The notes under the pieces are model-generated. The model ran no database searches, had not been told where the DNA came from, and saw only the letters and a list, made by a program, of their open reading frames with translations. A DNA stretch of 64,000 bases from Geitlerinema sp. BBD 1991-9. Its GTDB lineage: Bacteria; Cyanobacteriota; Cyanobacteriia; Cyanobacteriales; Geitlerinemataceae. The position numbers and the translations under genes are program-made. Positions 1-10,868 of this stretch are shown piece by piece; positions within the stretch are counted from its first letter, which is position 1, and every line of letters begins with the position of its first letter. The DNA is taken from positions 160,285 through 224,284 of the forward strand of contig LWRO01000002.1 of NCBI GenBank assembly GCA_001657325.1, written 5' to 3'.

Positions 1-16
1 TCTAAAGACGACCGGA

Positions 17-1150
17 TTAAGCAGCCGATGGCATCGTTTGCGAGGTAAGCACCTGGCGGTAATACTGCTGTAGGTGTCGCGTCGCCGCTTCCCAACCCCA
101 ACGCTCGGCTTCGATGCGAGCGTTCGATCGAAGCGTTTCGCGTTCGACGCGGTTCTCCAACAAACGTTGTGTTGCCCGTACCGCACCCGCATCATCGCTA
201 GGATCGAACAAATAACCGTTCGCACCGTCCGTCACGATATCCGTAATTCCGCCCGTTCCCGCAGCGACGACCGGACATCCGGCGGCCATCGCTTCCAACA
301 GCACTAACCCGAGGGTTTCCGTGCGTGAGGGAAACACGAACGCATCCGCCGAAGCGTAAGCCGAACCCAACTCCAGCCCGCGCAAATACCCGACAAAATG
401 GGTTGAAGTCCCGGCAAAATGCTCTTCCAACGCCTCACGGTGCGGTCCGTCTCCCACCAGCGCCAGACGCGCATCGGGAATTGCCTCCAACACCGGACGA
501 ATTTGTTCGATTTCCTTCTCAGGTGACAAACGACCCACGTACAGCAACAGCGGCGCGTCGGGATACCCCTGACTCAATCGATCTCGCATTTTTCGACTCG
601 CCAAATGGGGCTGAAACATCTCCGTATCGACCCCACGCTGCCACAAATCGACCCGTTCGATGCCGTGGGCGGTTAACTCGTTCACCATCGCCGTCGAGGT
701 ACAGAGATTCAAATCCGCCTGGTTGTGTGCCGAACGCAACAAACCCCAAAGCAACTCCTCGAACATTCCAAATCCGTAGTGCTGGAGATATTGCGGGAGG
801 TGCGTGTGGTAAGACGCGACCAACGGCACTTTTAGGGACTTCGCGTAGTACAGTCCCCCCAATCCCAACACCGCAGGATTGACGATGTGAATCAAATCCG
901 GTTGAAACGCTTCCAACTCGGGACGAATCGAGGGATTTGGAATCGCCAGTTTCAATTCGGGGTACATCGGCAGGGGAAATCCCGGTACGCCGAAAATTTT
1001 CGCACCTTTGTACTCCGTCAACCCCCCTTCAGGACAGACGACCAGTACTTCGTCTCCCAATCGCTGGAGTTGTTCGACGGTATGGCGCAATCGCGTGACG
1101 ATGCCATCGACTTTTGGCAGAAACGTTTCGGTAAAGAGGGCAATACGCAT
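17..1150 (-). CDS. sqdX: SqdX, UDP-sulfoquinovose:diacylglycerol sulfoquinovosyltransferase (GT4 family)
   Basis: A 377-residue GT-B glycosyltransferase of family 4. It starts MRIALFTETFLPKVDGIVTR, the typical N-terminal acceptor-side motif of SqdX, and has a C-terminal nucleotide-sugar domain with LLYVGRLSPEKEI and the acidic motif ETLGLVLLEAMAAGCPVV. SqdX moves sulfoquinovose from its UDP form onto diacylglycerol, making the thylakoid lipid SQDG. The gene lies directly downstream of sqdB on the same strand (167 bp gap), the usual cyanobacterial pairing, which strengthens the specific call over a generic glycosyltransferase. Length is normal and the frame is intact. Confidence 0.92.
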   Translation of the reverse strand: MRIALFTETFLPKVDGIVTRLRHTVEQLQRLGDEVLVVCPEGGLTEYKGAKIFGVPGFPLPMYPELKLAIPNPSIRPELEAFQPDLIHIVNPAVLGLGGLYYAKSLKVPLVASYHTHLPQYLQHYGFGMFEELLWGLLRSAHNQADLNLCTSTAMVNELTAHGIERVDLWQRGVDTEMFQPHLASRKMRDRLSQGYPDAPLLLYVGRLSPEKEIEQIRPVLEAIPDARLALVGDGPHREALEEHFAGTSTHFVGYLRGLELGSAYASADAFVFPSRTETLGLVLLEAMAAGCPVVAAGTGGITDIVTDGANGYLFDPSDDAGAVRATQRLLENRVERETLRSNARIEAERWGWEAATRHLQQYYRQVLTSQTMPSAA

Positions 1151-1179
1151 AAAATCCGGTCGTTTGACAAAATTACACG

Positions 1180-1216
1180 GTCATTTGCCCTGTTGTTCTG
1201 AAACAGAACAAATGAC
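1180..1216. repeat. Nested inverted repeat in the sqdB-sqdX gap
   Basis: Inner arms TTGTTCTG (1193-1200) and CAGAACAA (1204-1211) are separated by AAA. Outer arms GTCATTTG (1180-1187) and CAAATGAC (1209-1216) overlap them, so two alternative hairpins are possible. It sits 30 bp upstream of the sqdX start. It could be a regulator site or an intercistronic mRNA hairpin; there is no T-run, so it is not a clear terminator. Confidence 0.5.
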
Positions 1217-1317
1217 GGGCTATTGTATGCCTCAGCGAGAAATTCGGGCGTTGGGAATTGGAAATTGGGAAGCCTTTGATTCCCGATTCTCCATTCTCTA
1301 TTCCCGGTCGCTTGGTG

Positions 1318-3208
<1,891 letters not shown>

Positions 3209-3278
3209 ATTCAAAAATTCGTTCACGATCGATCTCGACGGTTGAGATCTCAGCCGATCTTCCTATCCTCCCATGTTT

Positions 3279-4487
3279 CTAACGACTCTCATACAATCGA
3301 CACAGTAAAAACTGCGTGATTTGTTCGTCGCGAAAGTTGTTGTCGCTGACTAAAATTAAGCTCTGCGTTCCGTCTTGGAGTTGCGGTCCGAAGGTCATTC
3401 CTTCGAGGTTGTCGAGGGATAGCTCGAGTTCGCTCAAATCGAGTAACAATTGCTTCGGTAAGGACTCGATCCCGTCGAGTTGGCCGCTCGCGCGGGTGAG
3501 GGTCGAAACGTCGGTCGCGCGGGCGATCGAGACTTGAAAGAGTTTCGCTCCGAACCCCGACGCGCCGAAGGTTCGCTCTAAACTGAGAAAGTAGCCGCCA
3601 CGACTGGCGAACGGACTGGCTCGATCGAGCGATAACAGTTCGACTAAGCCGTTACTCACGGTCAAGACTGAAGGGGGCGGATCGAGCTGATACAAGTGTT
3701 CGGCTATGAGTTGCGAGCGATCGCCGACAACAATGTAGTGCAGCAGGCGACTGTCGGGGGACTCGCGATGGTCGGGGTCGGTATCTTGCAACAGGCTACT
3801 TTCGGTCGCGGCAAATACGCGATAGGGTTCGCCGCTTCCCGTTCCGCCAACCGTGAGCGCTTCAAACCCCAGGTTATCCCGAACGCCGAGGGTTTGTGCC
3901 TCGGCTGCTGCGTCGGGGCGGAAGTAGTCGGGGAGGGGTAACCGGCGAATTAACTGGCCGGTGGCTCGATCGAACTCTCCGATAAAGGGAGCAATCCCTT
4001 CACTCGCGACGCCCTCGCTGGAGACGAACAGGGTACCGTCGGGGGACAGAGCCAAGCCTTCGGGATCGATCGAACCGGGAGCAAACGGCTGTCCGGCTTC
4101 GTCCGTGAGAAGGGTGACGTTTTCGACGGTGACACGATCGATTTGCACCCGGTCTGGGTCGAGTTCGATCGATAGGGTATAGAATCGAGCGGGAGATTCA
4201 AAGCCGCGATCGTCGGAAAGGGCGTAAAATTTGCCCTGCTGTCGATCGTATGCCAACGCCGACAATCCACCGACAGGGGTTCCTCCCACCTCGATCGTCT
4301 CGAGTTGGTATTCGTCAAGATAATCGACTGTCAAATCGAGAAACAGCCGCGTTTCGGCGCTCACTTGGGGCAACCCACATCCGACGAGCAAGCCCACGAT
4401 CGAGATGGAGAGTAACCCCCCTAGAATCATCTTCCGTAGGTGTCTGCCGAGAATTTCGGTCAATATACGAATACGATTCAAACGCAC
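3279..4487 (-). CDS. Esterase-like activity of phytase family lipoprotein
   Basis: A 402-residue protein matching the esterase-like/phytase-like beta-propeller family (PF13449). Repeated blade motifs include GGLSALAYD, FYALSDDRG, DPEGLALSPDG and NLEGMTFGP. The N-terminus has basic residues, a hydrophobic stretch and a lipobox-like LLVGC, so a membrane-anchored periplasmic lipoprotein is likely. Start is GTG at 4487; an ATG at 4430 gives a shorter signal with few positive charges and is less likely. The substrate is unknown. It is divergent from the TPR gene, with starts only 16 bp apart. Confidence 0.75.
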   Translation of the reverse strand: MRLNRIRILTEILGRHLRKMILGGLLSISIVGLLVGCGLPQVSAETRLFLDLTVDYLDEYQLETIEVGGTPVGGLSALAYDRQQGKFYALSDDRGFESPARFYTLSIELDPDRVQIDRVTVENVTLLTDEAGQPFAPGSIDPEGLALSPDGTLFVSSEGVASEGIAPFIGEFDRATGQLIRRLPLPDYFRPDAAAEAQTLGVRDNLGFEALTVGGTGSGEPYRVFAATESSLLQDTDPDHRESPDSRLLHYIVVGDRSQLIAEHLYQLDPPPSVLTVSNGLVELLSLDRASPFASRGGYFLSLERTFGASGFGAKLFQVSIARATDVSTLTRASGQLDGIESLPKQLLLDLSELELSLDNLEGMTFGPQLQDGTQSLILVSDNNFRDEQITQFLLCRLYESR

Positions 4488-4503
4488 GATCGACCCCCTT
4501 GAT

Positions 4504-5763
4504 ATGGCCTTTTTGGATTTGCGATTTCGGTTTCTTACTGTATCAGCGAACGCTCTAGCTGTCGTAGCGATCCTCGGCAGTGCTGTTCTGCCGATGCCAG
4601 CGCTCGCGGAACAAGAGGAAGGACTTCCCCCGACTCCCCTCGAACTGGCGGAACCCGATCCCCTAATTCCTGAAGCGGTTTGGGAGGGAGAAGCAGAGCT
4701 GACTGCCCAGGAGCGACAAACGCTGATTCGTGCTGTGGCAAGCCTTGAGGAACGGGCCCGAACTGCCCTCGACTTAGGAAATCCGAACGAAGCCTTTGCA
4801 TTGTGGAACCGCGCCTTGCGCTTGCGACGGTTCGTCGGGGTGCGGGCTGAATTGCTGGGATTGCTTCAGGTGGGACGCCTTGCCTGGGAACAGGAGAATT
4901 TCTATCAAGCTCAGGTGATTCGGGAACGATTGCGCGAGATTCAGACGGAACAGCTGACTGAGGACGATCGTACCGCCGATTTAGCGGTTTTGCAGACCTT
5001 GGCGGAGTCTTACGAAGCAGTGGGAGCCCGTCAAGCGGCGTTGGCGTTGTACGAACGGCTGTTAGGGGTGGCCCGCGCGCAAAACGATCCCATCTCGGAG
5101 GAGGCAATTCTGCGGCAAATTGCCTCGATCGCCCTGCGAGATCTAGATTACGAGGAAGCTGCTGCTGCGCATCGGGAATTGCGGGATATGGCGATCGAGC
5201 GGGGCGATCGAGTCTCCGAAATTTATTACGTGACGCAATTGGCTTACATCTACGACCAGTTGCGCTGGTACGAGGAGGCAATTGCCGTCAAACGAGATTT
5301 GGAACTGTATTACTGGGGACTCAACGATATTGCCCAAGTGACAGCGCTTAAAATTGCGATTGGCGAAGATTATGCAGCACTGGGGCAACTCAACACGGCC
5401 ATTGAGGAATTTCAGGAAGCCTATCGGTTGGCATGGGAGGCGTTGCAGTTTTATCGCGCTCAGGAAGCCCTCGAGCGACTGGCGTCGCTCTATGAGCGCT
5501 ATAACGAACTCGACGCGGCACTCCAGGTCTATCGCACGCAAATCGACGTTCACCAGCTCGCTCGCAATCTCTACGGCTTGATGACGACTTACGATCGCAT
5601 CGCTCGAGTCTATCAACGCCAGCAAAACTACGGTGCGGCACTAGAAGCGTTTCGTCAGGGATTGGCGCTCGCACGACAAATCGGCGCTCGCGAGGCCTAT
5701 TTTCAAATCCATATCGATGAGGTCGTACAACAAATGTCGCCCATCTCACCACCTCAACGGTAA
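4504..5763 (+). CDS. Exported tetratricopeptide-repeat protein
   Basis: About 419 residues from the ATG at 4504. A hydrophobic segment ending LPMPALAEQEE looks like a signal peptide cleaved after ALA. The rest is alpha-helical with TPR-like 34-36-residue units, for example ALALYERLLGVARAQND, DYEEAAAAHRELRDMAI, WYEEAIAVKRDLELY, LNTAIEEFQEAYRLA and NYGAALEAFRQGLALAR. TPR arrays mediate protein-protein contacts; the partner is unknown. The ATG at 4504 is chosen over an upstream ATG at 4405 because that extension overlaps the divergent gene and carries no signal features. Confidence 0.8.
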   Translation: MAFLDLRFRFLTVSANALAVVAILGSAVLPMPALAEQEEGLPPTPLELAEPDPLIPEAVWEGEAELTAQERQTLIRAVASLEERARTALDLGNPNEAFALWNRALRLRRFVGVRAELLGLLQVGRLAWEQENFYQAQVIRERLREIQTEQLTEDDRTADLAVLQTLAESYEAVGARQAALALYERLLGVARAQNDPISEEAILRQIASIALRDLDYEEAAAAHRELRDMAIERGDRVSEIYYVTQLAYIYDQLRWYEEAIAVKRDLELYYWGLNDIAQVTALKIAIGEDYAALGQLNTAIEEFQEAYRLAWEALQFYRAQEALERLASLYERYNELDAALQVYRTQIDVHQLARNLYGLMTTYDRIARVYQRQQNYGAALEAFRQGLALARQIGAREAYFQIHIDEVVQQMSPISPPQR

Positions 5764-5777
5764 GGGAGACAAAAGAA

Positions 5778-5796
5778 TTGCACAGAAGCAGTGCAA
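5778..5796 (+). terminator. Weak hairpin after the TPR gene
   Basis: TTGCAC (5778-5783) and GTGCAA (5791-5796) form a 6-bp stem 15 bp after the stop, followed by a T-rich tract (TTCTCTGTTTTC). This fits a weak intrinsic terminator. Confidence 0.35.
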
Positions 5797-5832
5797 CCCA
5801 TTCTCTGTTTTCTTGAATGGCTCAGGTCGGAA

Positions 5833-6186
5833 TTAGGAGGAATAATAGGGTTTCGATCGAGGCGGTGCAGTTTTTGGCAGATCGCTCGGACTGAGGTAGA
5901 TTTGGAGTTGTGGTCCGGTCGCTCCGAGGCGAATAACCATTCCGTCTAGAACTGGCATTTGCTGAATGGGCTTGTCGTTGAGAAACGTCCCGTTCGTCCC
6001 AAAGTTGACAATTTCCCAGTGGGTTTGACGGTTCCACAGTTCGAGGTGATGCCGGGACACGAGAGAGCCGTGAACGATCGCATCGTTATCTTTAGCTCGA
6101 CCGACGCGAACGACGGCTTGGTCTTCAAACGTCCAACTTTGGATGGGATCGGATTGTGTCGGATGAATGAGGGACAGCGTAATCAC
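5833..6186 (-). CDS. FHA-domain protein
   Basis: A 117-residue single forkhead-associated domain. The phosphothreonine-binding signature is complete: VGRAKDNDAIV, then VSRHHLELW and NFGTNGTFLND. FHA domains bind phosphothreonine peptides in Ser/Thr kinase signalling. There is no kinase or secretion gene next to it, so the pathway is unknown. Start is GTG at 6186. The last 20 residues, after YLSPSDLP, are a low-complexity tail. Confidence 0.85.
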   Translation of the reverse strand: MITLSLIHPTQSDPIQSWTFEDQAVVRVGRAKDNDAIVHGSLVSRHHLELWNRQTHWEIVNFGTNGTFLNDKPIQQMPVLDGMVIRLGATGPQLQIYLSPSDLPKTAPPRSKPYYSS

Positions 6187-6381
6187 GGTTGAACCCCGGA
6201 CGAAAGGACGCCATCGCCTCTGTGGCGACGGACAAGGTCAAAGGCTTTCACTATTTTGGCGGAAAGTTGCCTAAATGTGTTGTAGATGCCCTGGGGAGAT
6301 CGCGATAGACGGTTTTAGCGCCGATCTCATTGTATCTCACCTCTCGTGCTGTACCTCAATCTGGGTAGCTTCCAGTATCGC

Positions 6382-7254
6382 TCAATCAATGGAAAGACGA
6401 TCGATTTGAGAGAGTTGGTAGGCATTGTAAATATTTTGCACGACGACATACAACATCGGGCCTAAAGCTAAATCTGGGCTGAGAAAAGATAAGGAAAACC
6501 AAACGGTAAACATCGTATTTTTATGCCCCAGCGACTGACTTGTTTCACGAGGAAATCCCGATCTTCCAAGTTGTTTGCCGATCGAGAAATTTGTCGTGCA
6601 AATCAAAATGACAAATAGAGCGATTTTAACGATCGATCTGAAGTCGACTTCGGTGTCATAATGGATGAAATGACTCGTTTTTGCACTTGCTAAAAATAAC
6701 AGAACAATCCAAGCCCAGAAAGATAGTGCTTTCCAGGGTACGCTCCATTGGATCGATCGATTGATTTGATTCCATAATTGAGATAAAACCAAAGGAATTG
6801 CGATTAATATAAACACCGATCGGAGAATTTCAAGGCTTGAAACGCTCTCTTCAACTTGAAATAACGTCACACTCAGAAATGGAATTGCCAAGGCAACTGC
6901 ACTGTTTGTTAAAATGACTGAGATTGTTGTATACTCGACGTTTCCTCGCCAAAAACCGACCATTGCCGGTGCAGCAGTGGCGGTTGGAGAGATAGCTGTA
7001 AGAAAGGCAATTTGTGCTGACATGATATCGAAGGGTGCCAGCAACAAATACCACAAAAAACTCAAAATAAAATTTGCTGCTACAATAAAAAACACATGAT
7101 TGTAGAAAGAGTTGTAAAGTCGATCGAAGCGAAGCTCGATAAATGCAGCAAACAACATCAACATTAATAAAAAACGAATTGCACCAGAATATTGATGCGC
7201 GACATCAAAAATAGAACCAAGAAGAATTGCAGCAATGGGAAACAAAGATCTCAT
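6382..7254 (-). CDS. BASS/SBF-like membrane transporter
   Basis: A 290-residue integral membrane protein with roughly eight to ten hydrophobic segments. The segment SLGHKNTMFTVWFSLSFLSP near residue 240 and the TAISPTATAAPAMVGF segment near residue 95 resemble the crossover regions of the bile acid:sodium symporter (BASS) fold. Family membership is inferred from these motifs and topology; the substrate cannot be read. It is more AT-rich than its neighbours, which may point to later acquisition. It faces a 1.15-kb non-coding stretch upstream. Confidence 0.6.
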   Translation of the reverse strand: MRSLFPIAAILLGSIFDVAHQYSGAIRFLLMLMLFAAFIELRFDRLYNSFYNHVFFIVAANFILSFLWYLLLAPFDIMSAQIAFLTAISPTATAAPAMVGFWRGNVEYTTISVILTNSAVALAIPFLSVTLFQVEESVSSLEILRSVFILIAIPLVLSQLWNQINRSIQWSVPWKALSFWAWIVLLFLASAKTSHFIHYDTEVDFRSIVKIALFVILICTTNFSIGKQLGRSGFPRETSQSLGHKNTMFTVWFSLSFLSPDLALGPMLYVVVQNIYNAYQLSQIDRLSID

Positions 7255-7574
7255 GAGAAGTTGATTTTTTTATTGCTTAATTGTATTGTAAAATAAAATA
7301 TATAAAAGTATATCTTTCATCTTGTCTCGAGTTTTTAAATCGACCAAGTTGTGGACAGGATCAGCGTTAGAGAGTGCTAGAATTTTCAAAACTTGTCATT
7401 ACTATTGCTGTCCAGACCATTGAGGATAAAGGAATTAGCTGAGATCTCCTATATGAATCCGGAAGATAGGGCTAGTTCGCCGTTAAGCAACTCACAAAAA
7501 ATCGAGTTTGAGCGGAAGTCAAGTTGCTGTCTGTAATTGCGATGGTATCTGAGAAACATAAGTTCAAGGAAGCA

Positions 7575-7672
7575 ATATAGCGGTTTCTGCAATCACGATT
7601 GACGTACAAAATTCTAAAAGCATTGCTACACATCAATGAAAAGGTATCGCATAGTTTCGGAAACCGCTATAT
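7575..7672. repeat. 98-bp unit bounded by 13-bp perfect inverted repeats (MITE-like)
   Basis: ATATAGCGGTTTC at 7575-7587 is exactly repeated in inverse at 7660-7672 as GAAACCGCTATAT, enclosing 72 bp with no gene. The size and geometry fit a miniature inverted-repeat element or a transposon relic. Target-site duplication was not established. Confidence 0.45.
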
Positions 7673-8123
7673 CGATATTTTCCCTCAAGATCTGTTTGTT
7701 GTTCTCGACTGCTACATGGCCGCCAGGTCTCAACTTGGGGTAGACAATATTGTTACAAATATCCAACGAGAGAGTGATGCGAGTTCACTATTTTTTTGTG
7801 AAGGAGCGATCTCCTCGATCCGGTAATTCAGGGTGTTTTCGGATATGAAGTGACATGAGGTGACATCGAAGAATCATTCGATCGTAGCGAAAAATAAAGC
7901 TTGACTGCCCGATCCAGAAGATATCTTAAGGGATCGGAACAATTTGGGTCGATCTGCGACGGTCGGAAATTCTCGAGTCGAGTTCGCTCGCCAAAAGCGA
8001 CTTCAACGTGAAATCAGAAAGCTCGATCGAAGAAGCGATGCTTAGAACTATCAATTTTAAGCTTTTCATAGAAGACACGGGCTAGCAAAACATCACAGGG
8101 ACGAAATGCTATCGTTACTTGTC

Positions 8124-8149
8124 ACACCTGTATATTGTTATACAGGTGT
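8124..8149. promoter_or_regulatory. Perfect 11-bp hairpin/operator upstream of the exoprotein gene
   Basis: ACACCTGTATA and TATACAGGTGT flank a 4-nt loop, about 260 bp before the exoprotein start. There is no T-run, so a dimeric-regulator operator is as likely as an RNA structure. Confidence 0.4.
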
Positions 8150-8408
8150 CATTTGAAGTGGTTAGATTCGAGCAAATTGTCACGAATATTTTCGATTTGT
8201 CACAATTTTTAACTCATATCGATTTACACGTGCATTTTAAGGAATTCACACGTATATTTTTATCTCTTTTACTCAGATTTAGTGTTCGATCGAATCTCGA
8301 CATCATGAGGAAGCCATGCCATATTGGAGAGAAACAACACAAAAGAGGTAGACAACCCTTTGTTTTCTCGCAAGAAACTATACTGACACCCCTAAAAATG
8401 TAATACCC

Positions 8409-10868
8409 ATGACTCTTGAGAACTGGCAGAGCATTTCCCAGCAGTTCCTCGCTGTTGCAGTGGTTTCAAGTACTCAAGTATTATCGTTCGGCTTTCTATC
8501 CTTAAAACCCACTTTTTCACAAATTATTCCCGACAATACCCTCTCTATCCCGTCACAGGTAACTGTCGAAGAAAACACCTATACCATCGAGGGAGGAACG
8601 GCGGCAGGAAATAACCTTTTTCACTCGTTTCAAGACTTTTCCGTCCCCACCGGAACCGAAGCCTTTTTCAATAACGCAACTACCGTCGAAAACATTCTCA
8701 CCCGTGTCACGGGGGGTAACCTATCTAACATCGATGGTCTAATACGATCGAACGGAAGCGCCAACCTGTTTCTCCTCAATCCCAACGGTTTGATTTTCGG
8801 CCCCAACGCTCGCTTAGATATCGGGGGATCGTTTTTTGGCTCGACAGCCGATCGAGTCGTGTTTGAAGACGAAGCCACCTTCAGTGCTGTTACCCCCGAA
8901 AATACCCTCCTGACCGTCAGCACACCCATTGGCGTACAATTCAACGGCAACTCAGCTGATATCCAAGTTTCCGGTGTCGGCCACGATTTAACTTTTTTGA
9001 TACCCACTAGCATTTTTTCGCCCCTCGTCCCCGATGGATTTGAGACGGGTTTGCAAGTACCATCGGGACAGACTCTGGCTTTGGTAGGAAATGGCATTGT
9101 TCTCGATGGAGGCCGATTGAGAACGCCGGAAGGGCGCACGGAAATCGGTAGCGTGCGTTCTGGTCGCGTGATGATACAACCGGCAGCAAGCGGTTGGCAA
9201 CTCGACTACGAAAGCGTTTCAGATTTCAACGATATCCAACTCCGAGATCGAGCGGCGATCGATGCAAGTGGTTTGGGGGACGGGAGCATTCAAATGGTCG
9301 GTCGTCGTATCGCGTTAACTGATAACTCCCAAGTGTGGATTCAAAATCGGGGGGTGCGACCAGCTGGTGAGATTCGCATTACAGCGTCTGAGACCTTGGA
9401 GATGCGAGAGAGCGTCGTACCCGATACTTTGTTAGCCACCCCGATGTTGACGGGCTTTCATAACGAAACGGTGGGCCCGGGCGAAGGGGGCGCGATTTCG
9501 ATATCGACTGGCCGACTCGTGTTGCAAAACGGGGGGCGGATTGTCGCTCGAACGTTTGGTGACGGTGTCGGCGGTGATATCGTCGTGGACGTTTCCGAGT
9601 CGATCGAGATGTTCGGGCCGGGGCAAGAACTTGTGAGCCTCATCATCGCGCAAACGGCTGGGACGGGTCGAGCGGGTGACGTTTCGGTTTCGACCGAAAA
9701 TTTGAGCCTTCGAGATGGTTCGGCTATTCTGTCAACGACGTTTAGTCCCGCTTCGGGCGGTGACGTTTTGGTGAACGCATCCGACATCGAACTGAGTGGG
9801 TTGACATCGATCGGCCAGTCACAAAGTAGTCTGAGTGCGGTAACGCTCGGGCCGGGAGCAGGGGGAAACTTGACTGTCAATGTCGATCGACTGACGATTC
9901 GCGATAGCGGTCGCGTCGATGCCTCGACAGTGGCTTCAGGTAATGCTGGAAACGTTATCGTTAACGCGAGTGAATTCATCGAAGTATCGGGAACAGTTCC
10001 CAATGCAGTGAATCCCAGTCAAATTATTGCGGGGGCTGACTTAGTCGCTGAAGCCCTTCAAGAGGCTCTAGGACTCCCCACCGTTCCGTCTGGCAATGCC
10101 GGCAATCTGGAGATCGACACGCCGCTTTTAATCGTCGACGATCGAGGATTGGTCAACGTCCGTAACGAGGGAACTGGCAACGCAGGGACGCTCAGCGTCG
10201 AAGCCGATTCGATTTTGCTCGATCGAGAGGGTAGTCTCAGTGCCGCAACGGAAGTCGGCAATGGAGGTAACATCGACCTCCAAGCCGATACGCTGCAACT
10301 GCAAGATCGAAGTCAAATTACGGCCGCAGCGGGAGGTACAGGAGATGGCGGCAACCTTCGCATCGATACCCGAACGCTAGTGTTGCTCGAAAACAGTGCT
10401 ATCAGTGCGAATGCGTTTGCAGGATTGGGGGGTAATATTCAGTTAACGGCGCAGGGCATTTTCAGCTCTCCCGACAGCCAAATTACAGCTAGTTCTCAAC
10501 TCGGTGTTGACGGCTTGGTAGAAATCACACAACCGGAAATCGACACGAGTTCGGCATTGGTTTCGTTAAGCAGCGAACCTATCGATCCGACGACGCAAAT
10601 CGTTTCTGCTTGTGGAGTCGCTCGCGACAACTCCTTTGTAGTAAGGGGAAACGGGGGTTTCCCGCCCGATCCCACCAACGTTTTAAGAGGTCAAGATGTT
10701 TGGGTAGACACACGACTTTCTGACGATCTTAAATTGAGTCCGCTGGACGAAACCAACCTCAGAGCAGAAGAAGGAAGCTCGTTCGCGGAAGCAGTGTATC
10801 GATCGATCCTCCGCCTCTTGTGGAAGCGACGGGTTGGCAGCGTCACGAGAACGGAGTCGTGGAATTGA
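8409..10868 (+). CDS. Two-partner-secretion exoprotein (TpsA-like, FHA/haemagglutination N-terminal domain)
   Basis: An 819-residue secreted beta-helix protein. After a hydrophobic N-terminus comes the TPS domain (about residues 40-165) with the family signatures LFHSFQDFSVPTG and NPNGLIFGPNARLDIGGSF, which is recognised by an outer-membrane TpsB pore. The remainder is repeats ending in GNAGNLxI, GGxIxL and similar, typical of a right-handed parallel beta-helix. The C-terminus carries a cysteine region (VSACGVARDNSFVVRGNGGFP) seen in cyanobacterial members. No tpsB partner is in the window, so the pore must be encoded elsewhere. Its 3' end overlaps the convergent pentapeptide gene by 26 bp. 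Confidence 0.85.
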   Translation: MTLENWQSISQQFLAVAVVSSTQVLSFGFLSLKPTFSQIIPDNTLSIPSQVTVEENTYTIEGGTAAGNNLFHSFQDFSVPTGTEAFFNNATTVENILTRVTGGNLSNIDGLIRSNGSANLFLLNPNGLIFGPNARLDIGGSFFGSTADRVVFEDEATFSAVTPENTLLTVSTPIGVQFNGNSADIQVSGVGHDLTFLIPTSIFSPLVPDGFETGLQVPSGQTLALVGNGIVLDGGRLRTPEGRTEIGSVRSGRVMIQPAASGWQLDYESVSDFNDIQLRDRAAIDASGLGDGSIQMVGRRIALTDNSQVWIQNRGVRPAGEIRITASETLEMRESVVPDTLLATPMLTGFHNETVGPGEGGAISISTGRLVLQNGGRIVARTFGDGVGGDIVVDVSESIEMFGPGQELVSLIIAQTAGTGRAGDVSVSTENLSLRDGSAILSTTFSPASGGDVLVNASDIELSGLTSIGQSQSSLSAVTLGPGAGGNLTVNVDRLTIRDSGRVDASTVASGNAGNVIVNASEFIEVSGTVPNAVNPSQIIAGADLVAEALQEALGLPTVPSGNAGNLEIDTPLLIVDDRGLVNVRNEGTGNAGTLSVEADSILLDREGSLSAATEVGNGGNIDLQADTLQLQDRSQITAAAGGTGDGGNLRIDTRTLVLLENSAISANAFAGLGGNIQLTAQGIFSSPDSQITASSQLGVDGLVEITQPEIDTSSALVSLSSEPIDPTTQIVSACGVARDNSFVVRGNGGFPPDPTNVLRGQDVWVDTRLSDDLKLSPLDETNLRAEEGSSFAEAVYRSILRLLWKRRVGSVTRTESWN

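Larger units (their letters stand above)
7255..8408. other. 1.15-kb intergenic region
   Basis: No convincing gene. An open frame at 7599-7826 has no recognisable domain or clear ribosome site. The stretch holds an inverted repeat with 13-bp arms (7575-7587 and 7660-7672) and a perfect hairpin at 8124-8149. The rest is AT-rich and probably contains the promoter of the exoprotein gene at 8409. Confidence 0.6.

Noticed and set aside
4535-5281. 248-codon minus-strand frame antisense to the TPR gene
   Set aside because: Arg/Pro-rich shadow; the plus strand has a signal peptide and TPR periodicity.
7599-7826. 75-codon plus-strand frame
   Set aside because: No domain or good ribosome site, and it overlaps the inverted-repeat unit.
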